This document shows positions 43,390 through 55,200 of a stretch of DNA of 64,000 nt, in pieces; positions within the stretch are counted from its first letter, which is position 1; every line of letters starts with the position of its first letter. The stretch spans positions 895,317-959,316 of the forward strand of contig NW_024468514.1 of NCBI RefSeq assembly GCF_001632365.1, read 5' to 3'. This DNA comes from Laetiporus sulphureus 93-53 (taxonomy: Eukaryota > Basidiomycota > Agaricomycetes > Polyporales > Laetiporaceae). A program made the position numbers and the translations under genes. The notes below the pieces were generated by a model that worked only from the letters and a program-made list of their open reading frames with translations, was not told where the DNA came from and made no database searches.

Positions 43390-44495
43390 CCGCTTCAAGA
43401 GCGCTTCATACCATGATGATGCCGTATCGTTGAAATACAAAGCTGCGCTGCAAATGAATCGGACAGTATCGCAATGTCTCACACGCTGCCATGTCGATAC
43501 ATGTATGCGATTGGCCAAATTCAGCATCCTGACTGTTCTGTTTCGACGTGAAGCAGCCATAAAGCCTTTACGAGATAGCGCTTACCAAAAAACCTGGGAC
43601 GTATCGCGCCCGTATCCGAATATGGCGCTCCGAGAACAAAGGCTTCGCTCGCCCTGCTCGTGTTCTTGTTCTCAATTGAGTGAAAGTTGGTCTCACGAGC
43701 TTCGCAGGGCATTGGATGGGGAGATATTTTCCGGACTCAGGACCTCAAGGGTGACTGTACAGGAGATGAATCATGCGTACTTTCACAGCTATTCATGCGG
43801 CTGTTCAGAATCACGTATCACTGATTCATACCCATCGACAGAAGTTTTCTACGACAAAGTGAAGAGCAGTCGGATTGTTTCGTTTACCAACAACGCCCAG
43901 AAGGTAGTATGTGAAGTAACTCACGCTGATCCTCCTGATCTCTGACTCAGCAATAGATCCAGCAGTGAGACACTGATACCATCTAACGTGCCAGGCTCGC
44001 TTTCGGGAGTTTGGGGGGCCCCGTACATCAGGAAATTTGGGTTGAGATTATAAGCGAAGGCCGCAAATAGATAGGTTTATAATATTCGCGGGAGGCTTTC
44101 TTAGCGATTGTACTGCAGCGGGCATGTATTATGATTGCTTACAAGCTGTGGCAATCAGTTATAACCTTGCTGAAATATTATAACCACATTATTACTGCTT
44201 ACAATCAAGTCCGGATCACTCGTAATCACATATGTTCATACTCGACAGAGATTATAAGCCTGTTTTAAGTGTGAACTAGCAAAGCTGGGGGGATTAGAAG
44301 TGATGGAAGATGCATAATACTAGTTCAGCATCTGCACTGATGCCCGCCAACTCCAAGCTGTGATTCAAGCACCCAAGGTACGCGACAACACGAAATTAGT
44401 ATCACTCTATGGTTCGTATGTACAGGAATCGGAAAAAAAACTCGCTAGATTATTTCCTACCAAGGACTCTGCCGGAGAAACTTGCTACTCCCGAT
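43390..44495. other. No supported gene; TTATAA-rich stretch
   Basis: A 171-codon open frame at 43430-43945 has no recognisable motif and is not supported. From about 44040 to 44260 the sequence carries many short copies of GATTATAA or ATTATAACC. A similar enrichment occurs at 47280-47540, suggesting subterminal repeats of one element. Confidence 0.4.
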
Positions 44496-45042
44496 TAAGG
44501 CTCCAACTATTTATACTATTTACACTCCTGAGGTGTAAATAAATAGTATATAGTAAACAGTTATCTATATGTCATATAAACAGTTTATATAAAGTTTATA
44601 TAGTTTTTTTGGTCCCATCTTTTGATGGAGTTTTACTCAACTGTGAGCAGCCTCTGTGATTGTTGAGGCCTTTAAGGACCTGTTTGCATCAGCAAGCACA
44701 TGACAGTGAGCAGAAAACAAGCATTCAATGTCAACACTTGCACCAGAAATGACCAGAAAATCTTATGTCATACAAGAAATGACAAGAAACTCATGTTCAT
44801 GAGCCTATATGATGATAAACTGTCAGTGGTGACTGCTGTTAAACACTATGACTTTCAATTGGCTCACTGTTGTGCTGTCAAATCTAGCAATTGTGCACTC
44901 AATAGCCCTATATCATCATAAAACTATTTATACTATATATATACATCTATTTACTATGTACAGGCCCAACTGTAAATAAACAGATATAGTAAACAGTTAA
45001 AACTATGTAACATAGTAAATAGATAGAAATGTTAGAGCCTTA
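44496..45042. mobile_element. hAT-like MITE with 8-bp target duplication
   Basis: 547 bp bounded by 12-bp inverted repeats (TAAGGCTCCAAC and GTTAGAGCCTTA, one mismatch) and flanked on both sides by CTCCCGAT (44488-44495 and 45043-45050), a perfect 8-bp duplication as made by hAT transposases. The interior is AT-rich with further inverted segments near both ends (ACTATTTATACTATTTACA and its complement) and no coding capacity, so it is non-autonomous. Confidence 0.9.
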
Positions 45043-47565
45043 CTCCCGATGTGACTGCACAACACACCTATTCATCATTACTCACATCAGCCATGCTTAG
45101 AATGCACATCCACCAACCTGACGATGCTCTCATCCCTCAATATCTTCACCTTTCATGAAGTCCTCGCATGACTTGCCAGACTATTATCTACAGATACTCG
45201 CGACAAGGTCTTGCTGGTCGTTGACTTGACTGCTCAAAAATTTCGTTCATCAACCTCATGTTCATTTGACATGGACCACACATGGCAATGTGATGATGGC
45301 CTTCGCCTCCACACTGCTGACTTGCTAACTTTTCCGGCAGTCTGTTGGTGATCTCCTCAATATCCTCGTTGAGCTTTTTGAGTAGCTGGAGGTGCGATGA
45401 GGGCGAGCACGAATACTAGCACTCTGTTTGAGATGAATCTGTAATCCAAATGGGCATTCGTAAAGGAATCCAAACAGTCGGTGACAGAGGAATACTTGCT
45501 CTGCATGGTGCCAAAATGGTGGAACTCGATTGAGGGACCTCATTAGTCGATTAGTTATGCTACCACTCAGTGGTCATCTCGTGTATGGAGTAGCCAATAG
45601 CGAAACTGAGCATATGCTGAGCAAAAATCAACAGGGTCCACATCTTCGTGTTGATAGCAGATATCCCATGCTCAATCTTCTATTGAGAAGTCTACCGGAG
45701 ATTATGAAGCAAGATGAACATTACAAGGCTCACCATGGAGGTGAACAGAGTAGAATGGGAATCATGAAGTGCAGCGTTGGTAACCATGAAGGTGAAGCAC
45801 GTTTGTGAGGTGAGATCAGGTACAGAGTTGTGAAGGAAAATGTGACAAAATGGCCCATGGAATCGACTAATGAGCAAGACAGGTTAGCAGAGGCCCACCA
45901 TCGACATGATCCAGCACGCACCATGAGTATCCCCATCCTGACTTACTCATTCTTACTACGAGAATGCTCACCTGCTGCCCTTCCATGCTGCGACAGCCAG
46001 ATACCGCACGAATGCCCTTCGGTGGGATGCACAAACACCTCAAGTTAGAGCACACTTCATTCACGACAGCTCAGCGATCTCGGTCTTATACCTGCGAGGG
46101 CAGATAGGTGCATTTCTACAGCTAGCATGGGAACGGTCCAGTACTGTTCCATGGACAGGATGACGACAGATGCATTGACAGCTTGCATCGTCTTTGTGCC
46201 TGCAGTGGTCAGTATCAGTGCATGAGATTTGAGCATCACGAGGTTCTCGTCGGGTACGAAAGAGAAGGCAATTGAGGTAGTGATGCAAGCAGAGTACTTT
46301 CTGAGAGTGCTGGTGGCAGAATGAGGCAGTTTTGATGCCACTGATGAGGAGGCAGAAGAATGCAGCTCACTGCAATGCACAAGAAGCCCGAATGAGCAGC
46401 GAAATGTCTGCCACCACTGTTGACTGGAAATATTTGATATGTGAACATGGTTCACACATCATCATAACAGCACATCAAGGCACTTCAACACTTGCTGGAA
46501 AAAAATGGAGTACCGTGCATGGGTGGCATGATGCTAGGCTGCTCGCACTCCCTCAGCAGAGCATGTGGCTGCATCAACGACAGATGATGATGGAAATGTA
46601 AGACCTCACAGAATGACACCGTCTTGTGGAGCGAGGCTTCGTGAACGCTCTCACGCATTGCGACGGCAAAGGCAAGTCCATCCAGATGCACTCCACATCA
46701 TCCAAGATGACTGCGAGAGACTCAGCATCTGCGAGGATGAGTGCTTTGAGCAATAGGTTTCTCTAGTAGCCTTCTTCTTAGCCATAGATGAGTCAGTACG
46801 ATGGTAAAAGTGCAGTGCAGCAGGCAGAGAAGGTGACAAAAGATCTTCTAGAGTCCTAGGAAGATCATAGACAGAGACACAGTGAGCAAGAAAGTGCATC
46901 CAGATGAAATGAGCAGGGACAATGCGAATGTTCAGTATATGCACCCTGCTCGCATGCCACAGGCATGACACATCTTCGGCGCTTATCTGACAGTACATGA
47001 AGTATGTACGACAGCATGTACCATCATATCTATAGTCAACTGGTAAGTTGCAGCACTATTTTACCATGGAATGATTCCCGTGTATATGCACGTTCGAGTC
47101 CTGTAGTAAACATTCGCAAGATTTTGAGTGGGTAGTAGGTTAATGCTTCGACTAGTAAGCGCTTGTGATAAATGAATTGTCTACGAGCAGTAAAGAAAGC
47201 AATAAAAATCAGAAAAAGATGGAATGAAAGCTTACATTGCTTACTGTGTGCATAAATAAGAATTTTGACCACTGCTTGGATATTGTTGTTTGCTTGCAGT
47301 TACAATGTGCATGCCGGGTTTACTCATGATTATAATCACTGCTTGCTGCGATTACAACGTTTCAGGTGCCCGATAGTCAACAATTGTAATCTATAAGTGT
47401 ATGCATCATTACACATTATAACGGGGTACTGCTGTGATTGTAACTGGTTGTGCAAATCGTTCAGGTTTTCGTAATTGCTCGCATAGGGGTCAATATAATT
47501 TTTGCAATAACTACAATTTAAATTGCTTATTCGCGCTTATGCAATGCGAACCAAATTCCTGATGT
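45043..47565. other. Decayed unclassified repeat-like DNA
   Basis: CpG-poor, with many overlapping short frames on the minus strand. Some hint at an old coding sequence (for example LVMLKSHALILTTAGTKTMQ near 46200), but I cannot name a family. 47280-47540 is rich in TTACAA/TTATAA motifs. Confidence 0.4.
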
Positions 47566-47929
47566 AGGACCCAGGCAACTCCCCTAGATGATTATCACAA
47601 AAATCCCTCAAAATGAGCCTGAAATATGCAAACTTTTGGGCCTCCAGTATGCAAAGTGCACCTCTGCTGCCGTGCTGGTCTCCATCAGGCTGTAGGAGGA
47701 GAAGTAGCGGGTTCACGAGCCTCTGGCATCCACCGAGGCCCTCACATATCATTTGTCTGGCATCTTCGAGCGCCTCAGCGAAGTATATACATGCAGATTA
47801 GTAGACAATGTCCATAGTAAAAGAAGTGAAAATGGAAGCAGGATAAGACAAGGTTCAGTGGAAAAGAACGGAGAATGAAAGCGAACAGCGAGAAGAAAAA
47901 AGAAAACAGAAGAGGGAGAGGAGGGCAGG

Positions 47930-48294
47930 GGGAGAGATAGAAATGGATCAAGCTCTGCGATGGGGATATTAGCAAAGCTGACAGGGTGGCGGCGGAGCTG
48001 AACTCACTTCGTTGCTGGGGATCTTAATGACGGTGGAGCCGATGCGTCCCTATGCAACTGGATGTCGTGTATCAGAGCAAAGCTCTCCAACGACGGGAGA
48101 AAGACAAGCACTTACCTGATGAGGAGGAAGAGCGAGGCTCTGTCCCATCCTCTCTTCGCCAGGGCTTATAAGTGCTCATCTCCAAGCCCCTGGTGTGTGC
48201 TGTATCCCCTGTGTGGTGGCAAGCTCGAGCCTGGCATGAATCACGTGTTGCAGCCTAAGCCATCCCTTCTAGAACTTCCGCTGACGTACCTCAG
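47930..48294 (-). repeat. Split direct repeat A2 of Ngaro element
   Basis: Close copy of 54592-54970; both run from GGGAGAGATAGAAATGG to CTTCCGCTGAC and TACCTCA. A solo LTR abuts its end. Confidence 0.85.
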
Positions 48295-48797
48295 TGTCAC
48301 AATATTATGTGGCACCTTTCTTTTTGCACCATAAAGTTCTCATTTGGCAATGACAAGTGGTTATTCAGACACCAATCTTCCTATTGGTCTCACAAAGTGG
48401 ATACTTGGACAAACAGCACAATACTGCCACATACATTGCAGATATGACTGTGTCTACCACATAACCACCAAGTGCCCAGGATTCAGCCACCCAATCACAT
48501 GACACTGGCCATTTGCCCTATTCAAAAGTTGTCAGATGTTGATCACATGACATCAGGCCACTTGCCTAGAAAGGAACCCTTTGGACCATCAAGCTAGCAA
48601 GCACCCAATTCGCCACTCAGATAGTGGCACCACTTTGCTGCATGCATTGGGGCTTTGCCTTGATTGCTGGTTATATGTCACTGTGCACCATCCTCAGCCT
48701 AGCCCTTGTGGCAGGCTTTTATGTTGTGGATTTATTTGTGCAGGTCACACAAGCAGACTTGCCCTTAATTGGGTTAAGTGCTTTGTGCTTTGTGACA
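48295..48797 (+). mobile_element. Solo LTR, TSD CTCAG
   Basis: 503 bp starting TGTCACAATATTATGTGGC and ending GCTTTGTGACA, flanked by a perfect 5-bp duplication CTCAG (48290-48294 and 48798-48802). Its first half matches the solo LTR at 52936-53862 in reverse complement, so both belong to one LTR family, but this copy is about 420 bp shorter. Confidence 0.9.
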
Positions 48798-48955
48798 CTC
48801 AGCATCCTTGAATGAATGACCGCTTCACGTGATCCTGCACAAGCATGGTGGCGGTGCCCCCATATAGCATGCTGAGCGAGTAGGAATGAGATGTTTGATG
48901 AGGCGCAGAGGCCTCCGAAACATCTCCCTTACTTCTGGAACCCAGTGTTACTCCA

Positions 48956-49074
48956 ACCTCTGCTGCCGTGCTGGTCTCCATCAGGCTGGAGGAGGAGAAG
49001 TAGTGGGTTCATGAGCCTCCGGCATCTGCCGGAGGCCCTCACATATCATTTGTCTGACGTCTTCAAGCGTCTCA
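48956..49074 (-). repeat. Split direct repeat B1 (partner B2 at 47660-47777)
   Basis: Both copies start ACCTCTGCTGCCGTGCTGGT and end near CTTC(A/G)AGCG(T/C)CTCAGC. They bracket A2, giving the B1-A2-B2 order at the 3' end. Confidence 0.85.
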
Positions 49075-49139
49075 GCTATGACCTAAGGATGATGTGTGTG
49101 GGGGAGGGGGAGGTGAGAGAAGATGAGAGTGAGAAGCCG

Positions 49140-50470
49140 AATCAAGAGTCAGGATGGAGAGAAGCAAGTTGCAAAGCAGCATGCACAGAAGGGTTGTCCC
49201 GAATATATAGTTTCCATGCTGGGGAGGACCAGTGACCAAGTCTCTGAATGACATCCTCTGACAGACCAAGGCCAGCATAGAACGTAGCGCCCCCAGTGCA
49301 GGCTGAGTGGCCACCAAATGAATGATCGAGAAGAGCGAAAAAATGGTGATTGAACCAGGCGTGAGTGGGCTCAGAGCCATCAGCACAGGGGAAAAGAGCT
49401 GCACGCGTGCCATGACAATGATCATGATGTGAGACATAGGTAGTGAGCAGATGAACCGGGCAGGCAATGGCTTGACAAAGATGGAGGATGGTGGTATCCA
49501 TGTAGAAATGGTCACTTTTATGATAAGGAAGATGGTAGCTGACACGAGTAGGGAGGAAGTGGAGAGAGGCCCATTTAATCATTTTGCGCCAGTCCCACAA
49601 GGAGTGGTCATTAGGCTTAACAAGCTCACCAAGGCGGTGGCATGCATAGAAGGCACAGGAAAGAATGATCGCAAATAGGAGATCATCATAAAGATTGGAG
49701 TGAAGGGTGAGGTGAGCAAAGATGGTGAGGTGAAGCAGTCACAGAGGGAGCTTGCAAGTAATAAAATCAGCACGAACCTTGCAAAAGCCATGGATAGTTG
49801 CTTGAACCAGAGGATGTGCTCGATTGCAGGAAAAGTCTGGATAGATGTCCTGCAAGAAGTGCCGAGCACCTGACAGGTATTTGGGTGCAGAGTGAATGAA
49901 GTGAGATGTATATGCGATATAGCATGTGAGAGTGGATGGTGTCAGATCGAGAGGGAGGCCATGCTTGATGCAAAAAGAGATATAGTCACAGACGCCAGTG
50001 GCATAGCCCTTCTGGGTAGAGAGCTCAGTGGCGGAAGCCTGCAAAAAGCGATGCGAGCGAAGATGGCGAGGTGAAGTGGTTGCAGAGGGAGCTTGTGAGT
50101 AATAAAATCAGCACGAACCTTGCGGGAGCCATGGATAGTCACTTGAACCAGAGGATGTGCTCAATTGTGGAAAAAGTCCGGATAGATGTCCTGCAAGAAG
50201 TGCCGAGCACCTGACAGGTATTTGGGTGCAGAGCGAATGAAGCGACATGTATATGCGATATAGCGTGCAAGAGTGGATGGTGTCCGATCAAGAGGGAGGC
50301 CATGCTTGATGCAAAGAGAGATATAGTCACGGGCACCGATGGCATAGCCCTTCTGGGTAGAGAGCTCAGTGGCAGAAGCCTGCAAAAAAGTGATGCAAGC
50401 ATCAATGGATGTGAGAGTGGTGGGTGAGTGAGCAGTGCGAGGATGACGCTGCCCACCCAGGGCATTCAAA
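49140..50470 (-). pseudogene. Tyrosine recombinase of Ngaro element
   Basis: The enzyme would join the circular DNA copy into the genome. The N-terminal domain reads SATELSTQKGYAIGARDYIS and SAPKYLSGARHFLQDIYPDF; it is present twice owing to a 343-bp tandem duplication. The catalytic domain at 49140-49600 reads GGATFYAGLGLSEDVIQ and HWSSPAWKLYIRDNP, with the nucleophilic Tyr in KLYIR. The conserved Arg of the HxxR box is Cys here (GGHSACTGG), which fits a C to T change. Stops between the copies and before the catalytic part show it is dead. Confidence 0.8.
49717..50402. repeat. 343-bp tandem duplication inside the recombinase
   Basis: 49717-50059 and 50060-50402 are close direct copies: both begin near GATGG(T/C)GAGGTGAAG, and contain ATAAAATCAGCACGAACCTT and CAGGTATTTGGGTGCAGAG. 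Each encodes the same N-terminal part of the recombinase on the minus strand. Confidence 0.85.
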
Positions 50471-52210
50471 AGCACTTCCTCCAGCATGCCGGCAAAAGCT
50501 GGTGGAGAGGTGAGAAGAGGCAGACACAGTCAGCATTGAATCGTGCAGTGTAGTCATCAAGAAGCAAGTGAGACAGCATATCGGCACACACATTTTGCTT
50601 GCCCAGAATGTGGTGGACATGCAGGTCGATGCCAGACTCCATGACTATACTGGTGATGGCCTACAGAGGAGCATTGTGCAGGATTTGCACCACTGCAAGA
50701 GAATGAAGAGCATCGACAGAATTGAGGCTGTCAGTCCAAAGAAGCACCCAATGAGGAGGATGAGATAAGGAGGCAGCATGGTGGAAAGCAGATAGGATAG
50801 CCATCATTTCAAGGAAGAAGATGTCGATGGATGGAGAACCGGAGCAGGATTGAATGGGATAGATGAAGGCATGGTTAGAGAAGACGAATGCAAGGGCCTT
50901 GATGAGCGCGGTGTCAGTCCAGATCACCATGTCAGCCTCAGAGATATTTCAACGACCATCGTCGACAAAGCGAACACCAGTGGAGCGTGGAATGGTATCC
51001 AGAAGCCAAGTGAGGTCAGTGATGATCTCCCAATTCAAGAAGAGGCCAGCGGAACAAAACATTTTACCAGCGATTTTGCGATAAAGTTCGGTAAGGGCAG
51101 GATGACCCCAAGGTAAGACATTGAGAAGCCAGTTAAGTGAGCCAGCCAGACGTTGCCAGTCTCGCAATGTCGGACGATGTGTTTCTGTGTGGAGGAAGGC
51201 AATAATATCAGCGCAAAAGTTCACCAGTGTGAATGAAGAGAGGGAGATCGATCTGAGGTTAATGTCAACTCAGAAGCCAATGATGGTGAGAGCCGGGCCA
51301 AAGAGCTGCTTCTGGTCATCCCACGGACAGGAGATAGTGTCCCAAAAAATGAGAAGTTGTGCTTGACAGCATGGGCAAAGATGACTGCAATAGTAAACAC
51401 AGCTGCCCTCAAAATCCCAGCCAAAGTTGTCATCCATGTATACATGTAAGCCAACAATATCAAGTTTGCAGACAGCAATCCAGCAGAGAAGCTGAGAGAC
51501 TGAGCACCATATGCGGGGTGAAGCACGATTGCTGAAGATGAGGTGGCAGACAAGATACTACCATCCACAGTAACGACCTGGTGAAGCTGCCAGAGTGGGT
51601 GAGCAGGAAGGTTCAGGAAGGCGGAGGTGACATCATCCTTGAAGACAATCAGGTGATGGCCAGGATGAGTGTGGTGGGCATCTCACATTTCTTGCCCAAA
51701 GTCGCACATGTTATCATAGCGAATGGTGGCTGCAGTGCACGGGATACCATCATTGAGCCCCGAGGCAAAGTGGTCCATTACGACACGAGGCTTATCATCT
51801 CACCATACAACAAACATGAGGGAGATTTTCATGTCAGGCAATAGCTGCGAGAGCTCCGATGACCACCGACCAGCTGATAATTCCTTATCTTGAAATGCTC
51901 GGATAGCGTCGATATCGGGAGAATCAGCAAGATAATTTTTGAATACTTCTTCCATCTCTACCTTCCATTCACCATCATCTGGTGGCCAGAACCCATGACG
52001 AAGACCATGCATGATGGATTGGACAAAAAGTGGATTAGGATGATCAAAAAGGATCCTTTCAAGCTTATCGACATTGAACGGGGTGTCCACCCGAATATGG
52101 TCCTTGCAAGCTTCAAGCGCCACCTTAATAGCAGAATCAGCGAGCAGGTGAGCAGGTGGATCTGGAATGGGTGGTGCCACTTCAGTAAATCAGGCAGTGG
52201 GTGACATGAG
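50440..52210 (-). pseudogene. Reverse transcriptase and RNase H of Ngaro element
   Basis: From 5' to 3' on the minus strand: DTPFNVDKLERILFDHP and the MKISLMFVVW strand (51800-52180). A frame change is followed by ASGLNDGIP and FKDDVTSAFLNLPAHPLWQ (about 51620-51770), then the catalytic box HVYMDDNFGW (about 51412-51441), WDDQKQLFGPALTIIGFW, and the thumb-like LRDWQRLAGSLNWLLNVLPW (about 51080-51170). RNase H follows with VIWTDTALIKALAFV, FFLEMMAILSAFHHA and WTDSLNSVDALHS (50661-50930). Several stops and at least three frameshifts are present; the YMDD active site is kept. Confidence 0.85.
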
Positions 52211-54592
52211 TGAATGTTCAGCATCTGCCCAACCAAACTTTCATCGAAAACGAGGAAGCTTATTGGCGGACTCCGCTTTCCACTTGCTCAAGGTGGAAGC
52301 TGCCTTGACAAGAGGTCTAGGCCCTTGTGCTGCTACATGTGCTGCCACGGCTGCTTCCAGGGCCTCATTGGCTTTTGTGAGCATTGAATGTGTTATGGCA
52401 GATGGCATCGTCCTTGACACGATGTGGTCCTCCACACTCCCAGCAGAGGCCATGCTTTCACTGGTTAGGGCAAGGGTCATGGTCACAATGCCCCAGGTTC
52501 CAATTGAGGCACAGCGTAGTCACCCGCTTCGAAGATGGGGATAATTGCCCCTGATAGGATCATTTTCTGAGGGTGGTTTGGGAAGACAGCTGCATGATCT
52601 CTGCAAAGATATGTACTTGAAGGCGAGGATGATCATTAAGATGATATGGGGACTTGTGATAGGCATCACGAGCTGCTCAGTCCACTCTAATCATGATGGA
52701 TGGGTTGAGAGCCATGGCATGGAACAGCTCCAAGATGATAGTATGATATTCATCCAATTCGGAGGAGCAGTGAGGATAAAGATAAAGCACCACTTCAGCC
52801 CAAGCACCAAAGACACATAGCCAGTCTGACTCTGAATGGATGAGTCACTGAGATGATGAATGGTCTTTCTTGATAATAGCGAAGCCTGCTGCAAGGTCTT
52901 TGGGCTCATCATCATGATTGTACCTAACTTTCATGTGTCACGGCACATTATAGATCCTGCTAAAAGGCAAGAAAATGGCTGCAAGGTGCTAGCCACGCTC
53001 AGTGACCTGCACAAAATCTAAAATAAGGACCTGCCACAAGGGGGCTAGGTCAAAAAGGCATGCAGTGACATGCAGCCTACAAAAAGGGGCTCAAAGGGCC
53101 CATAGCCTTATGTCACACAAAGAGGGGGTGAAGGCTTCTTAGGCCGCATGAAATAGATGAATGAATCTAAGGTCTTCCCTTAGATCCTCATGTGCTTATA
53201 TACATGTAGTGGTGGACCCTGGGTACCCTAACCATGGTGTACTTACTGGGGTCCTGTCCTGTCTACATGTGAACATATTGCTAAAACCAGTAATGGTTCT
53301 GGACTTTTGCTATAGCAACTATCTATAAAGGCTGTGGATATGCCAAGGTAATCCTACTTTACCCAATGAGATAATTGCATGAAGGTGGTGCCACTATTTG
53401 AGTAGCTGAAGTGGTGCCACTTATCGAGTGGCCAATGGAGGTTTTGCCATAGTGCATATTCTAATGCTGGTGCTACTATTTGGCAGCCATGTAGTTGGTG
53501 CTGCTATTGAGCAGCGAATTGGGTGCTTGCTAGCTTGATGGTCCGATGAGCACAGATAAGCCTATTGTGGGCCAAAGAGTTTCATTCTGAGCAAGTGGCC
53601 TGGTGTCACGTGACCAATGCCTGATAATTTCTGAATAGGGCAAGTGGCCAGTGTCACATGACTGGGTGGCTGAATCATGGGCACTTGGTGATCATGTGGT
53701 AGACACAGTCATATCCATGATGTATGTGGTGATATTGTGCTGTTTGTCTAAGTATCCACTTTGTGAGACCAATATGAAGGTTGACATCTGAATAACCACT
53801 TGTGGTTGCTGAATGGTGACTTTATTGGTGCAAAAAGAAAGATGCCACTTAATACTGTGACATCATGGATGTGAAGAGTTTCTCAAAGTTAACATATCGA
53901 TCCATAAGCACATCCTTCCAGATTGAGCGAGGCACTGGGACCTGCACGCTTTGCTGCTGCATGAGATCCAGAATGGGGTCACTTGCCCATTCTAAGACAT
54001 ACAACTGGTGAAGACGGAATGTCTCGATCAGGTGAGAATTCTGCAAGGCTGGAGAGGTGGCTGTGAGATGCGGCGCTGCTGTGAGAACAGACTGCGGGAT
54101 ACCAAACGAACTCGAAGATAGTTCCAGTGCTTTGGAAAGCTCATCAAAGGAGAAGTCAGCACCCACGCAGCTCCTACCAGCTTGCTGAAGTGCGATAAGT
54201 TTCTGCTGTATGATCACCCAGGCCAAAGTGTCAGCTGGGCTCTCTGCCAGCTGATGACCCTCCTGGTTATGCTCTTCTCCTCTCTCGTTAGACGATGCAG
54301 GACTAGGTTCGCAATCGTGATCGCGCTCAGCTTGTTCAAGGAGCAGCTCGACATAGTCACGGACATCTGGTTCATTCGCTCCAATCTCCTTGAGATGCTG
54401 AATGGCCTGATCATAGGTAAGGTGCGATGCTGCTGCATCTGAGACGATGGCTTGCATCTGCTGAGCTCGAGCTTGGATGGCCTCAGGAGAGTTCGGAGTA
54501 TTCCCGGTGTTCTGCGCAGAAGAAGACTCATTGCTACTGACCATTGATGATTCAATAGATGGTGGCAAAGTGTCGTAGATGCAAGCTACCAA
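52211..54592 (-). pseudogene. Gag-like ORF1 of Ngaro element, split by a solo LTR
   Basis: ORF1 starts at 54592 and reads to FEKLFTSM at 53868, where a solo LTR intervenes. It resumes at about 52930 with YNHDDEPKDLAAGFAIIKKD and AWAEVVLYLYPHCSSELDEY and ends with a cysteine/histidine cluster (CLNWNLGHCDHDPC, then CWECGGPH) near 52370-52480. Excising the LTR and one TCATG restores the frame exactly at the junction. Downstream stops (for example after KKDHSSSQ) still break it. The product would package element RNA. Confidence 0.8.
52936..53862 (-). mobile_element. Solo LTR, TSD TCATG
   Basis: 927 bp; on the minus strand it starts TGTCACAGTATTAAGTGGC and ends CCGTGACA, flanked by a perfect 5-bp duplication (TCATG at 52931-52935 and 53863-53867). 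It holds a possible core promoter (TATATAAG near 53200) and belongs to the same family as 48295-48797. Confidence 0.9.
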
Positions 54593-54970
54593 AGGGAGAG
54601 ATAGAAATGGATCAAGCTCTGTGACAGGGATGTTAGCAGAGCTGACAGGGGTGTGGTGGAGCTGAACTCACTTCATTGCTGAGGACCTTAATGATGGTGG
54701 AGCCGATGCGTCCCTATGCAAGTGAAGTGTCTGGATGTCATGTATCAGAGCGAAGCTCTCCAACAATGGGAGACAAAGACAAGCACTTACCTGACAAGGA
54801 GGAAGAGCGAGGCTCTGTCCCATCCTCTCTTCGCCAGAGCTTATAAGTGCTCATCTCCAAGCCCCTGGTGTGTGCTGTAGCCCCTGTGTGATGGCAAGCT
54901 CGAGCCTGGCATGAATCATGTGTTGCGGCCTAAGCCTTCCCTTCTAGGACTTCCGCTGACATACCTCATG
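54592..54970 (-). repeat. Split direct repeat A1 (5' end) of Ngaro element
   Basis: Partner of 47930-48294, with a small extra AGTGAAGTGT-like insert near 54722. The gag-like ATG on the minus strand begins right at its inner end. Confidence 0.85.
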
Positions 54971-55200
54971 CCTGGATTGGGGGGTCTCCCAACCCCATCG
55001 GATTCCCAAATATGCTAAGTTGCGATAAGGATAAGGGTGTTTTGGGGTCCTCCAAGGTCCGAAATATGCAATCAGCGACAAGAAAATTGCAATTTGGGGC
55101 CCCTCAAATATGCTATTTTGTGACAATCATCTAGGGAAGTTGCCCGGGTCCTGGCCCCATCCTAGGGAGGGTACACGGTGCCACATCCTAGACTGATTGG

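Larger units (their letters stand above)
47660..54970 (-). mobile_element. Ngaro-like tyrosine-recombinase retrotransposon
   Basis: Minus-strand element with gag-like ORF, reverse transcriptase, RNase H and tyrosine recombinase in the order of Ngaro elements. It also has their split direct repeats: A1 (54592-54970), coding region, B1 (48956-49074), A2 (47930-48294), B2 (47660-47777). A1 and A2 match closely over about 370 bp; B1 and B2 match over about 118 bp. The element carries two solo LTR insertions (48295-48797 and 52936-53862). Without them it is about 5.9 kb. Many stops and frameshifts show it is inactive. Confidence 0.85.
47566..55152. repeat. Inverted repeat pair flanking the Ngaro element
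   Basis: The left arm, about 47566-47610 (AGGACCCAGGCAACTCCCCT and on), is matched in reverse complement by 55103-55152 (AAGTTGCCCGGGTCCT at its end), with about 80 percent identity over 45 bp. The pair is best read as the two ends of an older inverted-repeat element into which the Ngaro element inserted. No target duplication was seen. Confidence 0.6.

Noticed and set aside
43430..43945. 171-codon plus-strand frame
   Set aside because: No recognisable domain, and composition like decayed intergenic DNA; begins opposite the candidate peptide promoter.
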